Assembly (NCBI GenBank): GCA_030340625.1
Contig: JAOPHQ010003513.1
Coordinates: 1-64,000, forward strand
Length of the DNA stretch: 64,000 nt
Source of the DNA: Merluccius polli
Lineage: Eukaryota > Chordata > Actinopteri > Gadiformes > Merlucciidae
Reading direction: 5' to 3'
How positions within the stretch are numbered: position 1 is the stretch's first letter; every line of letters starts with the position of its first letter. The notes beneath the pieces were generated by a model. That model saw only the letters and a list, made by a program, of their open reading frames with translations, was not told the DNA's origin and ran no database searches. Shown piece by piece: positions 17,083 to 28,773 of this stretch. Made by a program: the position numbers and the translations under genes.

Positions 17083-20000
17083 ACCACCAACAACACAGTT
17101 TTTAAGAGACTTCGCCAATGGTCTTCTGAGTGAATCTTGTTGATTGGCGTTACCCAAACGAACACCAACCCTCCACATATTTCTCCTCTTAGCCACTCTC
17201 TCACAAACAGGGCAGCGCTGTAATTGGTCGTTAGCCGCATGACTCATGGATGGGCCACATCCTGATGTTGGGTTGTGCCACAAAATGCTTAATGGGGAAA
17301 AACGTATTTTTTCCCCCGTACATCCTGTTTGTAGGTTCGTAAAACCAAAGTGTAATTATGTGGTCAATTGTTTCCAACAAAATTGTTGCCTAAAACTAAA
17401 ATTTATACGAGATTAAGATTTGAAACAGGGTCATGGAAGGAGGAACGCATTGGCCGGGGTTTATCACTGTGTTGGTTGGTTTCTTTTAGGGCTGATTACA
17501 CAGGAAGGTAATTCGATACCCCCGCATTTCTGTGAACAGCGAAACTACTTTCACCCCGGCTATGATTTCCTCGTCCTTTATGGCGGTGAAGTCTGACTTG
17601 AATCATTTCCTCTACTAATGTGGAGCAGTTGAAAAACATGCCACATTGTTACGTTCAATGACTTCATTCCTTGACTTGGTGGGTGGACACTTCTCACAGC
17701 ATTGTTTTGGATATTACATTGGGTATTTTTCATTAATACTTGAGTTTGCCGGTAGGTTGCAAAGAGCGTCTCTCTGCGCCTGCGGAACGAGCTGGAGTCG
17801 GTGCAGAAGAAGACGTCCCTGCTGGAGGTGGAGAACGAGGCCCTCAGAGAGAGCACCCAGGAGCTGGAGGTGGCCAAGCAGGTTCTGCAGACCGAAGTGG
17901 ACAAAGTCTTCTCCAAAGAGGTGCCACTTCCATATACGTATTTAGCTTCATGATCTGCATCCGTTTGCTCTATAGTATGACTCTAACCTCGCCGTGGTGG
18001 CCATCAGCTGTCGCCATCCATGTCACTACCCATTTCAACCGGGTTCCTCCGCACAGCTGCCCCCGTATCATGGCGCTTGACCCTGGACCACATCAAGGAT
18101 ATGAGCTAAGGGCACGGCCAGCAGCTGACTGGTGCCGGGGTGGGGTGAAGCCTCTTGGTATGCTGAAGCCTGAACTCTCGGCACAGCTGACATTCCCACT
18201 GGAGGGTACACAAAATATATAGACAGAGAAAGAGAGAGAGGGAGAGAGAAGCAACATATAGAGAGATTACAAAAATAGATTCTCTCCCGCTTTCTCTCAT
18301 TTGGTTTCTATTAAGCTCGGCTAAATCGGGATCAGCATGTATTATGGAATCCTAAATAGTGTTTGCACACTGACATACTGACCTACAACCGCATCAGTAC
18401 AGCTATGCAAACCATGTCCAGGTTTGTATTTTTTCCCTCTACCTTTATTTTGTTATTGCTTCTTCAGCCTTGAAGCCTTATTGTTGTGTGGGATGGCGCT
18501 AAACTCTGCACACACGTGTTAGGTTTAATCCAGGATTCGGCGCCTTGGTGTAGACGTAGACTGGCCCACTCCAACGGGACAGCTGCTACTCTCTCTGATC
18601 CCGTGAGGGAAATCCACTTAAATGACCTAATCTTGGACCACAGAACCAATGCTAGATTGATGGGAAGGAGGATGGACATTTTAAATACTTTCGAAACACT
18701 TGACTGATCCAGTTGGCCAGTAGCAGAAAATGTCACAAACTAAACAAATGGCTGAGAATAACAAAAGGAGAGAAGGATTTTCAAAAGGCAATTACTTTCA
18801 TTGCACACCTCACAGTATGTCCTTAGGTTCAGCAAAGGGCAAAGTTGAATGTTTTCCAGGAAAACTTGGAAATAGTAACACCCTATTGGCTCCCTATTCT
18901 CTCTCTACATCACGTATGTGCCCATTCATCTACACACCTTGAACATGGCGACAGCAAGCTCATAATCCCCACAACTAACCTCTGAGTATAGTTATTTATA
19001 AAATAATGACCTCCAGGCCAGTCTTCTGTCCAGACAATGCGTCCCGAGGCAGAGCTCACTGCAGCCTGAATTCCTCTCATACTTAGACTTAGACAAAGTA
19101 ACTCACTCATGAAGTTCAGCGTTGCCCTTGGCGGAGGGGAGAAAAAGTGAATGTACAATAGATAGATCACATAACAGTTTTGTTGCCATGGAATCTGTTG
19201 TAACCTACTTCTTATGCTAAGGCGGAGATGGTTTCCCAAACCTGTTTGAGAATTAATTTGATCTTCTCTATCTAAAACCCCCAGAACTCTCTGAAGAGGA
19301 GGAGCGTCAGATCGCCTACCAGCAAAGCAGAAAGACGGCTTTCCCAACAGATAGAGGTATAAAAAACTCACATATATACCTGATCTCAAATGGACCTGTA
19401 TCCAATAATCACAAATGCACTATAATGCACTGTGTCCTTGTTTCTAATGTGGGTTGTTGGGCGTTATTTTCCCATACTCCATTCCTAAGGAGGACAGCGC
19501 TGATCTCAAATGCCAACTGCACTTTGCCAAAGAGGAATTAGCACTCATGTGCAAGAAGCTGACCAAGTTGGTGTCAGAAAGTGAAGGCATGCGTGTGGAG
19601 CTGGCCAGATACCACTCGGCGTACGGAGACGTAGACGCCAGCCAGTTCCCTGAAGGTAAAGCCAAGTATGCCCGCGCCAGGGAGACCGAAGTCAAGGCTC
19701 ACTTGAAACTGGTGGAGGAGGAGGCCACGCTGCTGAGCCGACGCATCGTGGAGCTGGAGGTGGAGAACCGAGGCCTGAGAGCCGAAATGAGCGACCTGCG
19801 AGACAAATGTGGAGGTGCGACGGAAGAGGAGGAGGAGGAGCCGATGGAATTAGTGTCAGAAAAACCGGTTTCCCAGGCGGACCTGGGATGGGAACTGGAA
19901 GCGAGTGGTCAAAGTGTGACAATGGGACACACAACAGAGTACACACAGGATAAAGAAGCCAACGGTGCGACAAATACAGGTGCGGTCGAGAGCTGTGTCC

Positions 20001-21088
20001 TTCGGGAGGTGAGCCCAGCACAGACCAAAGGGATGTTGTCTGTGTGCCAGGTCGCCCGAGAGGGTCCTGTGGGTGGTGAATGGAGTCCTTTGGTTCAAGA
20101 GGAAGTATCGGGCAGAAAGGAGGACAGAGGTCTCCATGGGATGACAGATGTGAAAGACCATGAGACTCTCTTTTCTCTCAAAGAGCTTGCCTGCATTGTG
20201 AGTTCAGCCATTCAACTCCTCACCACAACACCCACAAATGGCCATTCCTCCACCCCTGTTTCTCCCCCTGAGACAGGGATTGAGCATGAGGGTAAGGCCC
20301 AACCCCCAGGACAGAACCTGTTCTTTCAGGGGCCTGTGAACGACTCTCTGGCACTTTTGCAGAGCATGTTGCTGGCCTTTATTGGACACCTGGAGAAACT
20401 GCTGACAGATAGTGAATTTGGCGGTGTTTTCTTTCAAAAAGATGCCCATTTTTGTAGTTCCTATATGTCGCCCTTTATTTTTGGGGAGCGTGCCGGGCAC
20501 AACCTGGGTGCCCAGAATGTCATTGAAAGTATGATTGTGGAAGAGGTCTGTACCACCAACATTAAGGAGAGAGAGAAGCATGCACAGCAGGGGCCGTCCT
20601 CTCAATCGAACATGATGCAAAGAGACCCGAAAATGCTGCTAATTTTGCAGACGATATCAGTTCTCCATTGGTGGTGTCAAGTAAAAGAACCTGGACTGGC
20701 AGACACTGAGGTAAAATAAGTTCATATTGAAATAAAATGTAAAATTAAAAATTAATTAATTTAAATACAAATCAATTTAAATGAATACACATATTTTTTA
20801 GATCTACACTTATAATATATACGCTTCCGTATATTATATTCATATATATTCATATTTCAATACAATATATGTAGAGCAGGTTTGGAGTCTATGTCTGGGT
20901 TTTTTCCCGATCCAGGCAAGAGCCAAAACCATCTTCATGCTGCAAAAACTGCTGCAAGAACTGGAAGCAGAGCATCCCGGGAGTCGGACTGCATGTGACA
21001 GTCATACCAAGACCACGCCGTGCAAGACAAATACGGTATGGTAGACTCTTACCCTTCAGTAATTTGTCCCCAGCTGTGTGCGTATGTA

Positions 21089-21132
<44 letters not shown>

Positions 21133-23480
21133 ATGCGCTGGGAAGCCAAGCTGATCATCTCTACTTGGCTTGGCTTCATCGTCATAGTCTCTGCACCAGA
21201 CAACATCAACACACTTCATCAGGGGCGACAGTATTTAGGCTAATCTCCTGTGGGGGCTACTGCCAAAGAGGACAAACATCTCGACCCAAAACTGCATGAG
21301 TTTATGGGCTGTTATGGGCAACAGTTAACAGAAGAAATTGATTGATATACAGCAGAAACTATTTCATGCTTCTGTTCAAACAATAGGTCGCATTAACCCT
21401 CTGGAGTTAAAGCCTGAGAGGAAGAGCATATCTGAGAATCTGCTTCGTAAGGAGAGCATTTACTTCTTTAATGTTTTTCCTCCTGGTTCCTATGCACCGG
21501 ACTGTAATCCCTGTCTTCCTCTAATTAGTCTAATTATATATGTTTACCAAACTTTATTTTCCTAGGATGCCAGCGCCCGTGCTATCAGCGATGAGAGGAG
21601 ATACTTTGAAATCGACAGGTCAGTTTTATTCGTTTCCTCCCCATTCTGCACATAAAACATTTATTATTTTCATTGAAGTCTTGAGACACACAATCATATT
21701 TTTTTCCACAGGACATACAAGGCTGAAGGGAAAAGGTCCAGACGGCCATTTGCTCCACGGGGGTCCATCCGGAAACACTGGTGCTATCTCAGCCAGTCGG
21801 ACGCTCAGCTGGACCGAGAGGACCCTGTCAAGACCTGGGACCATCCGATCATGCCGCGAACCTTCCCTGATCTCGACTTTGAACAGATATCTACGGACAG
21901 GAGCCACACCGCCCCAGAAAGCACCGCCATCCGGATATACTACAGCCCCCCCTCCGCGCGCAGAGTCCAGCTCGCTCAGCTCGCTCAGCTCGCTCAGCTG
22001 CGGCAAAGTCCGTCTGCTCGGGATCGGGAGTCGGTCACCACGGCCTCACCTTGGTTCACTCCACGTAGCTCCCTGTCGCCCCTCTACCTGGGGCTCTCCG
22101 CTAACCTGAGCGACGACATGAAAGAGATGACCGCCAGCTGGAGGAAGGTAGCTCACTCGAGTCCCCCGGAGGAGGAGAGACAGCGATCGAGCGGCGCCTG
22201 GGTGGATGTGGCCTGCTCAGGCACTCAGACGAAGATGCAACCCCAGATGGTGAGCGTCGCTCTGCAGACGGACGGACCCCAGGGGGTCGCTTCGGTGAGA
22301 AACAGCCCCTCCAGGGTCCAGAGCCCGTCATCTTCTCGCGCCCACCACATCTCGACCTCCATGGAGAAAGTCAACGGAAGGGCCATGAGACCCAGACAGA
22401 CCTCCCCGAAGCTGTACCGGCGGCATTCGGCCTCTCTCCCGATCTCTCTGCCGACCTCCACCACCTTCAGCAACTCATCCTTGGCATCCTCGTCTTCGTC
22501 GTCGTCGACACCCTCCAGGGAAAGAGCATTGTTGAATCTTTCTAATCAAGGCCCTGCTAGCGCAACGTGGGCCCGCCCGGCCAACACTAAAGCCGGCGCA
22601 GGGCACATCCACAGCACTCTGAACAGTGACTTTGGCAGCCCCTGCCGAAGCGCTAAGCCCCCCAGCAAAGCTGCTGGAACCAACCGCTACGGCCTGGTCA
22701 CCGAGTTCCTGCGCAAAGTAAGCGGGCGGGCGGAGAAGCCAGCGCCAGGAGCCGGTCCAAAGGGCAAGTCGGACCTGAAAAACCTGGAGCGCATTCCGAC
22801 GAGGCCCCCGGCCGTCCCGCTACACAGGAACGACAGCGTGACCAGAATCGTCAACCAGAGGTTCATGAAGCAGAGGGAGGAGAAAGGGACCAATCAGAAC
22901 CAGGCGATTAGAGGAGCGATCACCGGGGACGACGGCTTGAGCACCGGCGTCACAGCAGAGGTATGTTTTCATCGTGTATCACGTAGGCGTGGCTCCTTAG
23001 AGAGCTGTCCAAATGATGATATGAAATGACATGTGATCGCTTTTTCAATGAGAACCATGCTTCATACCAACTCGTTCCTCATATTTACCTACTTGATCAG
23101 AATCAGAATGATTTTATTTAAAGTATATTTGCACATACAAGGAGAGTGACTTGGTGAGGTTGGTGCATAAAAGACATACGGCGACACGATATAAGCAAAA
23201 TATTAACAAAATATTGAACAGGAAGTAAAACAAAACATGAATTAACAATATTCACACACTAAGTTATTAAGAACTATAAATGATATAGGCACAGATCTCA
23301 TCCTCTTTCCTCATTGTTATTTATCAGGAGGGAAACTATGAGTGCGGCTCCGGCAGCACGTTGACGTTCTGCTTCGCCCGTCCATCGCGTACACACCAGC
23401 GGCAAACCTTGAATTCCAGCAAGCCACAGCGACACAGATACTCTGCAACCTTCAGCGAGCCCACAGACCCCCAGCTGTGA
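15086..23480 (+). CDS. soga1: SOGA1/MTCL2-like coiled-coil protein (9 exons), with an apparent 1-nt frameshift in exon 1
   Basis: MTCL/SOGA proteins are long coiled-coil, microtubule- and Golgi-associated factors. Exons, plus: 15086-15707, 16577-16801, 17756-17920, 19285-19356, 19490-20710, 20916-21035, 21566-21618, 21712-22960, 23328-23480. Phases all agree except exon 1. Frame MNRGDRSAKPALRCPQPPKA must give way to frame RKLSDASNASEDNSKDSG near 15314-15318, so one base looks inserted. The chosen start has A at -3; an in-frame ATG at 14831 is an alternative. Family landmarks are EVDDLRSENEYLK, VYQLQELRLQLEQANKTC, EDSADLKCQLHFAKEE, RRIVELEVENRGLRAEM, IRIYYSPPSARR, NLSDDMKEM and a C-terminal TFCFARPSR. 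About 1,292 residues are predicted. The central coiled-coil exons of human SOGA1 are absent, and exon 5 instead carries a unique acidic stretch. Confidence 0.9.
16014..16102. repeat. (AT)n microsatellite
   Basis: A pure AT run of about 44 units lies in intron 1 of the SOGA1-like gene. Confidence 0.97.
16803..17083. repeat. CT/CTGT microsatellite starting at a splice donor
   Basis: An almost uninterrupted mix of TCTC and TGTC units fills the start of SOGA1-like intron 2. It begins within a few bases of the exon 2 donor at 16801. The long Ser/Leu/Cys and Arg/Glu/Asp open frames on both strands are artefacts. Confidence 0.95.
21090..21128. repeat. (GT)n microsatellite
   Basis: A short GT dinucleotide run lies in SOGA1-like intron 6. 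Confidence 0.9.
23096..23215 (+). mobile_element. Fragment of a common fish retroelement 3' end
   Basis: AATCAGAATGATTTTATTTA followed by a segment containing ATTTGCACATACAAGGAGAG resembles the 3' region of a widespread teleost retroposon family. It lies in SOGA1-like intron 8. The exact family is not assigned, and a related TTTACTTTATTAATCCCACA motif occurs near 56155. Confidence 0.4.
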
Positions 23481-23951
23481 GTGACAGGAAGGAAGGGCAG
23501 CGTCGACGCCAGCCGTCATCTGATCGGAATCTCCACTATATCGGGAATTTCAGAAGCTCAACGAATGGAAATACTGAAATTAATATTTGTGATGTATTTG
23601 GATGGCAGTATAATAGAGCAAGTGGAGAGTCTTTGTTCTGACTGACTTGATATGAATTTATATGAATTTATATGTACTCTTTTGTGGATATATATAGAGA
23701 GGGAATGCTTTGTGTAGAAGGACCATGAGTACTGTGGGTTATTCAGGAATACATTTTTGTATTTTATTCATGTGCAATTTAAAATACTCTTATTTGATTA
23801 TTAAGCTTCTTATATATACATTTTTTTCAGCTCATTGTTAAAATCAATTGAAAAATGTAAAAAAAAATCTTTAATACACTATCCAAACAATAGATATGTC
23901 GCTGTGTATTTATTCTAACCAGATAGAGGAAGTCACACATACCACATTCAC

Positions 23952-24026
<75 letters not shown>

Positions 24027-24783
24027 ACGTTGTATATGTTCACACATTGAACATAAATGTATTAACGTTAATCCAGAAATCCGGAAGATATATATATATA
24101 TATAGCCTGTACTGAGTGGAAATCCTTCAGGTGGTTGTGAATCAGGGTTCCCAATCACCCAAACATTTCCATAAATTTCTGTTTTTGTGTTTTTTTGCAG
24201 TGTGCAGCAGCAGCACCGCACCATTGCAGTTTGTACAGAGATGGCCGAGATGCCCTCTCAGCCCCAGACATGATTAACATGAGTAGTCAAGATCAGCAGA
24301 GATAGATTTATATATAAAGGTGTGGCAGGCAGTTGGCCGACCGCAGGGGTCAAGGGGTCAAGGGCAGGGCCAGTGGAGCGGTTACCGGATCATGCAAGTC
24401 GGCCTCCTATAGCGCATTCACTTCACCCTATAGGACTGTCATGGTTGTAATTGTACACATTAACAGAGGTCAGCAATTTACAAACATACAATTGACACAA
24501 AACAGCAATTCACGTTGTTCAGCACTGCAGTTCAAATTCATAATATAATAATTAACAATAGACTCTGAACAGAGCAGTAATACTACAAACGTCCACGTGG
24601 GGCGCTGTGGTCAAATGGCTCCGCTGTGGGCCCTCTTCATTCGTTGGTTGCAAACGTTCAAATGGGTTGACGTTGTCGTCACTAAAGCAGCGTGTGTTTA
24701 AAGCAGTATAATGTCTCCTCTCTGAGACCTATACTATATATATATATCATACTATATGATGCTAACTGGTGCGGCTCAGAGGT
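23481..24783. other. 3' flank of the SOGA1-like gene and intergenic sequence
   Basis: This contains the SOGA1-like 3' UTR, a (CTAT)n tetranucleotide run (about 23953-24027), a short AT run (about 24089-24102) and AT-rich sequence with no gene I recognise. The PEX39-like start codon follows at 24784. Confidence 0.5.
23953..24027. repeat. (CTAT)n microsatellite
   Basis: About 18 perfect CTAT units lie in the SOGA1-PEX39 intergenic stretch. Confidence 0.97.
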
Positions 24784-27700
24784 ATGGAGGAGGTTTACCA
24801 GAGGTTTAACTCCTACGACTTCGAGGCGGACGACCGCTTCCGCAGCGGGTCGCTGGTGCTGGACGGGTCCGCGCAGTCTGGACTGGACATCAAGTTGTTT
24901 TATTATAACCGGTATGTTTTCTCAGCGAAGTGAGCCAGAAGCACTTAATAACGCAACACGGTGGATAACTATTGTTGTTCAGTCTAAATAAATATGTTTA
25001 AGCAGATGTTGTCAAATGATGCTTTCAAGTCACAAACCCCCCACTTAAAACCCAGCCTTGCGTCCAGGTGAGTCTGCTTAATTGGACACTCACCTGGACG
25101 CACCTGCGTGTCTGCGTAATGGACGTTGTTCACCACCAGGTGTGTGTCTGCTTAATGGACGTTGTTCACCACCAGGTGTGTGTCTGCTTAATGGACGTTG
25201 TTCACCACCAGGTGTGTGCTTATTTAGGCCTGCACGATATCAGCAAAATGTGCGATCACACTGTTCAATATTGCGATGACGATATGACTTGCGATAAATA
25301 AGAAAATATTTAAGTTTGCATACAGTTCCTGCCTCTTTCAGATTTTTCAGCTTTAATAGATTCCCTGCTTTTAGGTACTGTCAACACTGAATAGCTGATG
25401 GTAATTACATTAAAAAAAAAGGGAAAATAATATTCTTGTGCATGCTTTTATTGAAACCCACATAACATTAATTTACATGTTATTGTAAAAATAAATTAAA
25501 GTTTCCTTACCCTCATCTCAACAAAAACAAAAAGTATCTATTGAAATAAAAGAATCTCAGGGGGAAAAGAGCTTAAATAAATAACACAAATAAATTCTGG
25601 ATTGGATACTGACGGGGTTAAATAATGTCCAAAACATACTCCGTAGTTTGTGGTTTAAAATGTATATGTTAAGGACGAAAATGAAAACATCCCCGCTTAG
25701 CAAATGGTATCATCCTCTTCTCACCCCTCCTTCTCCTCTGCACCGCTCCGCAGCCCGACCGTCCAGCGCGACTCACGCAGAGTGAGATCTGTTTAGTTGT
25801 AGTGTTGTGAATCAACTGTTGCTCCAAAGCTGTCTCACACTTCTTTCCTTTTACCGAGAGTTGTTCCGATTCCGATACCATATCGGTGAGTGCTGGAGTC
25901 CAGGCACCGTTTACCAGTTAGCTCTGTTAGCCCGGTTAGCTCCGTTAGCGCCATTAACGTAATTTACGTAAGTTATTTACGTAACTTACGCAAATTACGT
26001 AAGTTATTACGTAAATAACTTACGTAATTTGCGTAAGTTATTTACGTAATAACTTACGTAATTTGCGTAAGTTACGTGAATTGCGTAAGTTACGCAATTC
26101 ACGTAAGTTATTTACGTAATAACTTACGTAATTTGCGTAAGTTACGTGAATTGCGTAAGTTACGCAATTCACGTAAGTTATTACGTAAATAACTTACGCA
26201 AATTACGTAAGTTATTACGTAAATAACTTACGCAAATTACGTAAGTTATTACGTAAATAACTTACGTAATTTGCGTAAGTTATTTACGTAATAACTTACG
26301 TAATTTGTAACTTACGTAAATTACGTAAATAACTTACGTAATTTGCGTAACTTACGTGAATTGCGTAACTTACGCAATTCACGTAAGTTATTACGTAAAT
26401 AACTTACGCAAATTACGTAAGTTATTACGTAATAACTTACGTAAATTGTGTAAATAACTTACGTAATTCACGCATCTTTTCTGGTCCGTCGTCATGGAAA
26501 CATGAAGCCCTGCCAGTGGTGCGGCGTTTGGACCAGAGTGAAAACAAACGAAACGACACACATCACTGTATACCACCAGTATGTGTAAAACACTCACTGT
26601 GGCTTTTTAAATTAATTGTTATTTATTCATAGATTTATATCTGTTATTTTTCAGTTGTCTGACTATCAAACCAGACAATAAAATAAAGTTAAATGTTTTT
26701 CTTTTGCTGTATTCATTCATGTTTTACAGAGGATTTAACCTGAACCAGGCTTTGCAACAATAATAATCACATCACATTCATGGGGGCATAGTATAACTCC
26801 TAGCGTTACTCTGTGTGTGTGTGTGTGTGTGTGAATGATAAAGTTATTTTTCAATAGACATATTTTTTGTTTTTGTGTGAAAAAAGGGTGGGTGGTGGCA
26901 GTGGGGCTCATTGGGTGCTCAGCGCCCCTGACGTAGCGTTCTATTTTTGACGCGAGCCGCTGCTGAAACGCATCAATTTAAACAAAGCAGACCGACCGGG
27001 CAGGAAGTGAAATAGTAAAAGCCATAGAGCATCCGGTCAATTTAAAAAAAAAAAACCACCCTCTCGATCGAACACGGCCACAAATCGTCGTTTATAACTG
27101 ACTGTCTATAGGCTACAGCACAACACATTAGGACATAACAACAATAAACAACACTAAACACAATTAAACCAGACAAAAAAGTAAACATTTACTATATATC
27201 GTCTACCAACTCATGGTAGAAGCACACAAATCTAGGAAAAACGACCAAATCAACAGCAAATCAACTTCTGACAGACAAAGCAACTGCAAGTCAACTTCGG
27301 AAAGGCAAAGTAACCTTTTATTTGTTTGTTCTATTTTGAAATCTACAAATGATCGCGTGGTCTCCTGATTCTCGCGTGGTCTTGTAGTTCTCGCGTGATC
27401 CCGCGAATCCTGCCGCCTCGCAGCGCTACGCTGTAGGGGACGTGAGCGTCGCGTTACGGCTGCGTCGCGGTCACCGCTGCTGATCGCTGCCACTCTAGTC
27501 AATGAAAGTATTTCCACCGGGCCGCTGCGGAACGTCTCAGCAGCGTCCCAGGAGCGGCGCGCCGCAGCCGCAACGCTATCTTTACGTAGCGTTATCCTGC
27601 AGGAACGTCAGCGAAGCTTGGCGTCATCTGATTGACTAGTGTGTGCATGCATGGCCCCAAATGTCAGAATGCCACGGCGAGTGTGCATGGCGAACTTATC

Positions 27701-28234
27701 GCATTACAGACCAGCTTTTGCGATGTGTTTATCGCGAACGTTCACATCGCGATGACGATGAAAATTCGATTAATCGTGCAGGCCTAGTGCTTATTGGACG
27801 TTGTTCACCACCAGGTGTGTGCTAATTGGACGTTCACCACCAGGTGTGTGCTAATTGGATGTTGTTCACCACCAGGTGTGTGCTAATTGGATGTTCACCA
27901 CCAGGTGTGTGCTAATTGGACGTTGTTCGCCACCAGGTGTGTGGAGCCCATCGACCCTGCAGGGTACCGGCGGTGGGGGGGCGGGGACCCTGCGAAGGTC
28001 GGACCTCGACCCCAGGAGGACCAGATGCGCTCGCCACCCGGACCAGCTGGTCTCAGCGGGGGAGAACTAGACGGGACCGAGACCCAGGTCCTGTCCTTCC
28101 AGGAGGTGGTCAGACTGGTGCAGGCGGGTGAGCAGGTCCCTGGACTGGGGACGCATGTGGACATAACGCCAAGCAACCAGAACCCAACGCCTTCCACAAT
28201 GGAGAGGGTGTTGAAACCATGGGAGACTCGCTGA
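24784..28234 (+). CDS. pex39: PEX39 (C6orf226)-like protein, two exons, C-terminal KPWE motif
   Basis: Exon 1 is 24784-24911 and exon 2 is 27937-28234. A CG|GTATGT donor joins a CACCAG acceptor to give 141 residues. The second half contains LSFQEVVRLVQAGEQVPGL, then PTPSTMERVLKPWE. This matches the vertebrate C6orf226/PEX39 pattern (LxQLLQLVQxGQELPGL ... KPWE). PEX39 is reported to assist PEX7 in peroxisomal import of PTS2 proteins, with KPWE as the conserved contact motif. Exon 1 codes an extra segment, MEEVYQRFNSYDFEADDRFR, then GLDIKLFYYNR, which I cannot place in the short human protein. The remaining exon 2 residues are Gly/Pro rich. Function is inferred from the C-terminal half only. 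The lone intron is 3 kb, mostly one inserted element. Confidence 0.8.
25118..25215. repeat. Minisatellite left segment (splice-acceptor-like unit)
   Basis: About three copies of a unit containing GGACGTTGTTCACCACCAGG then TGTGTGTCTGCTTAAT lie in the PEX39-like intron. The same unit family resumes at 27796, so one array is split by the hAT-like insertion. Confidence 0.85.
25225..27786. mobile_element. hAT-like DNA transposon (non-autonomous or decayed), 2.56 kb, in the PEX39-like intron
   Basis: The ends are perfect 14-bp inverted repeats, TAGGCCTGCACGAT at 25225 and ATCGTGCAGGCCTA ending at 27786. They are flanked by a 9-bp direct repeat, GTGCTTATT, at 25216-25224 and 27787-27795. hAT elements make 8-bp duplications, and one extra matching base could be chance. 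Subterminal GCGATGACGAT motifs recur at both ends. No intact transposase frame is visible inside. The element interrupts a minisatellite present on both sides. Confidence 0.8.
25956..26475. repeat. Palindromic TTACGTAA / TTGCGTAA array
   Basis: About 520 bp is built almost entirely from TTACGTAA, ATTTGCGTAAGTTA and AATTACGTAAGTTATTACG in both orientations, so the array is extensively self-complementary. It lies inside the hAT-like element. TTACGTAA matches the D-box consensus TTAYGTAA bound by PAR-bZIP factors and NFIL3. TTGCGTAA is a C/EBP-like variant. Confidence 0.93.
27796..27936. repeat. Minisatellite right segment ending at the exon 2 splice acceptor
   Basis: About five copies of a 26-31-bp unit (CACCACCAGGTGTGTGCTAA then TTGGACGTTGTT) lead directly into the exon 2 acceptor CACCAG|GTGTGTG at 27936/27937. 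Each unit therefore repeats the acceptor and the first exonic bases. Confidence 0.9.
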
Positions 28235-28260
28235 CTCAGCTATATAGTTATCTTCATGTC

Positions 28261-28266
28261 AATAAA
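28261..28266 (+). promoter_or_regulatory. PEX39-like polyadenylation signal
   Basis: AATAAA lies 27 nt after the stop codon of the PEX39-like gene, implying a very short 3' UTR. From here to 28773 no further gene is recognised; that stretch also holds the 3' flank of MAPRE1. Confidence 0.6.
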
Positions 28267-28773
28267 TACAATGAACTGCTCAAAACACGGCGTACTTCTG
28301 ATAATTGGAGGGTAAAGCAGCCATGGATGCATTTCAAATGAAACCTTGTTTTGTCTGCAACACAGACAAAACAGGGGGGGAGGGGGGTTGTGCAATAACT
28401 ACTTTGCACACGGGTCCTACTCCAAAAATAGAGACGTACTACTTTAAATGTGGAAGTCACTGTTCCTGCAGTCCTCTTCTAGGAGATATCCAGAGATTGC
28501 AATGCAGCACACATGCACAGACTGAATTACGAAAGTTGAATATCACATTTCTCTTTAATTTGCATTGCATATCTGACAAATTTCAACAAGTGCTTTGATT
28601 TAAAACTTAAATCTCAATTGAAGCTGGTTTACAGAGCATCTAGATGCGTCACGAGGACTGAAACACTTTTTAAGCACACAAAGCGAAATCCAGTGCGTGT
28701 CATACACGGAAATGGTAACCACAAAGCAAAGTGCAGATTGAAGGTTTTCGGATGCATGTGCAAACAAGTAGCA

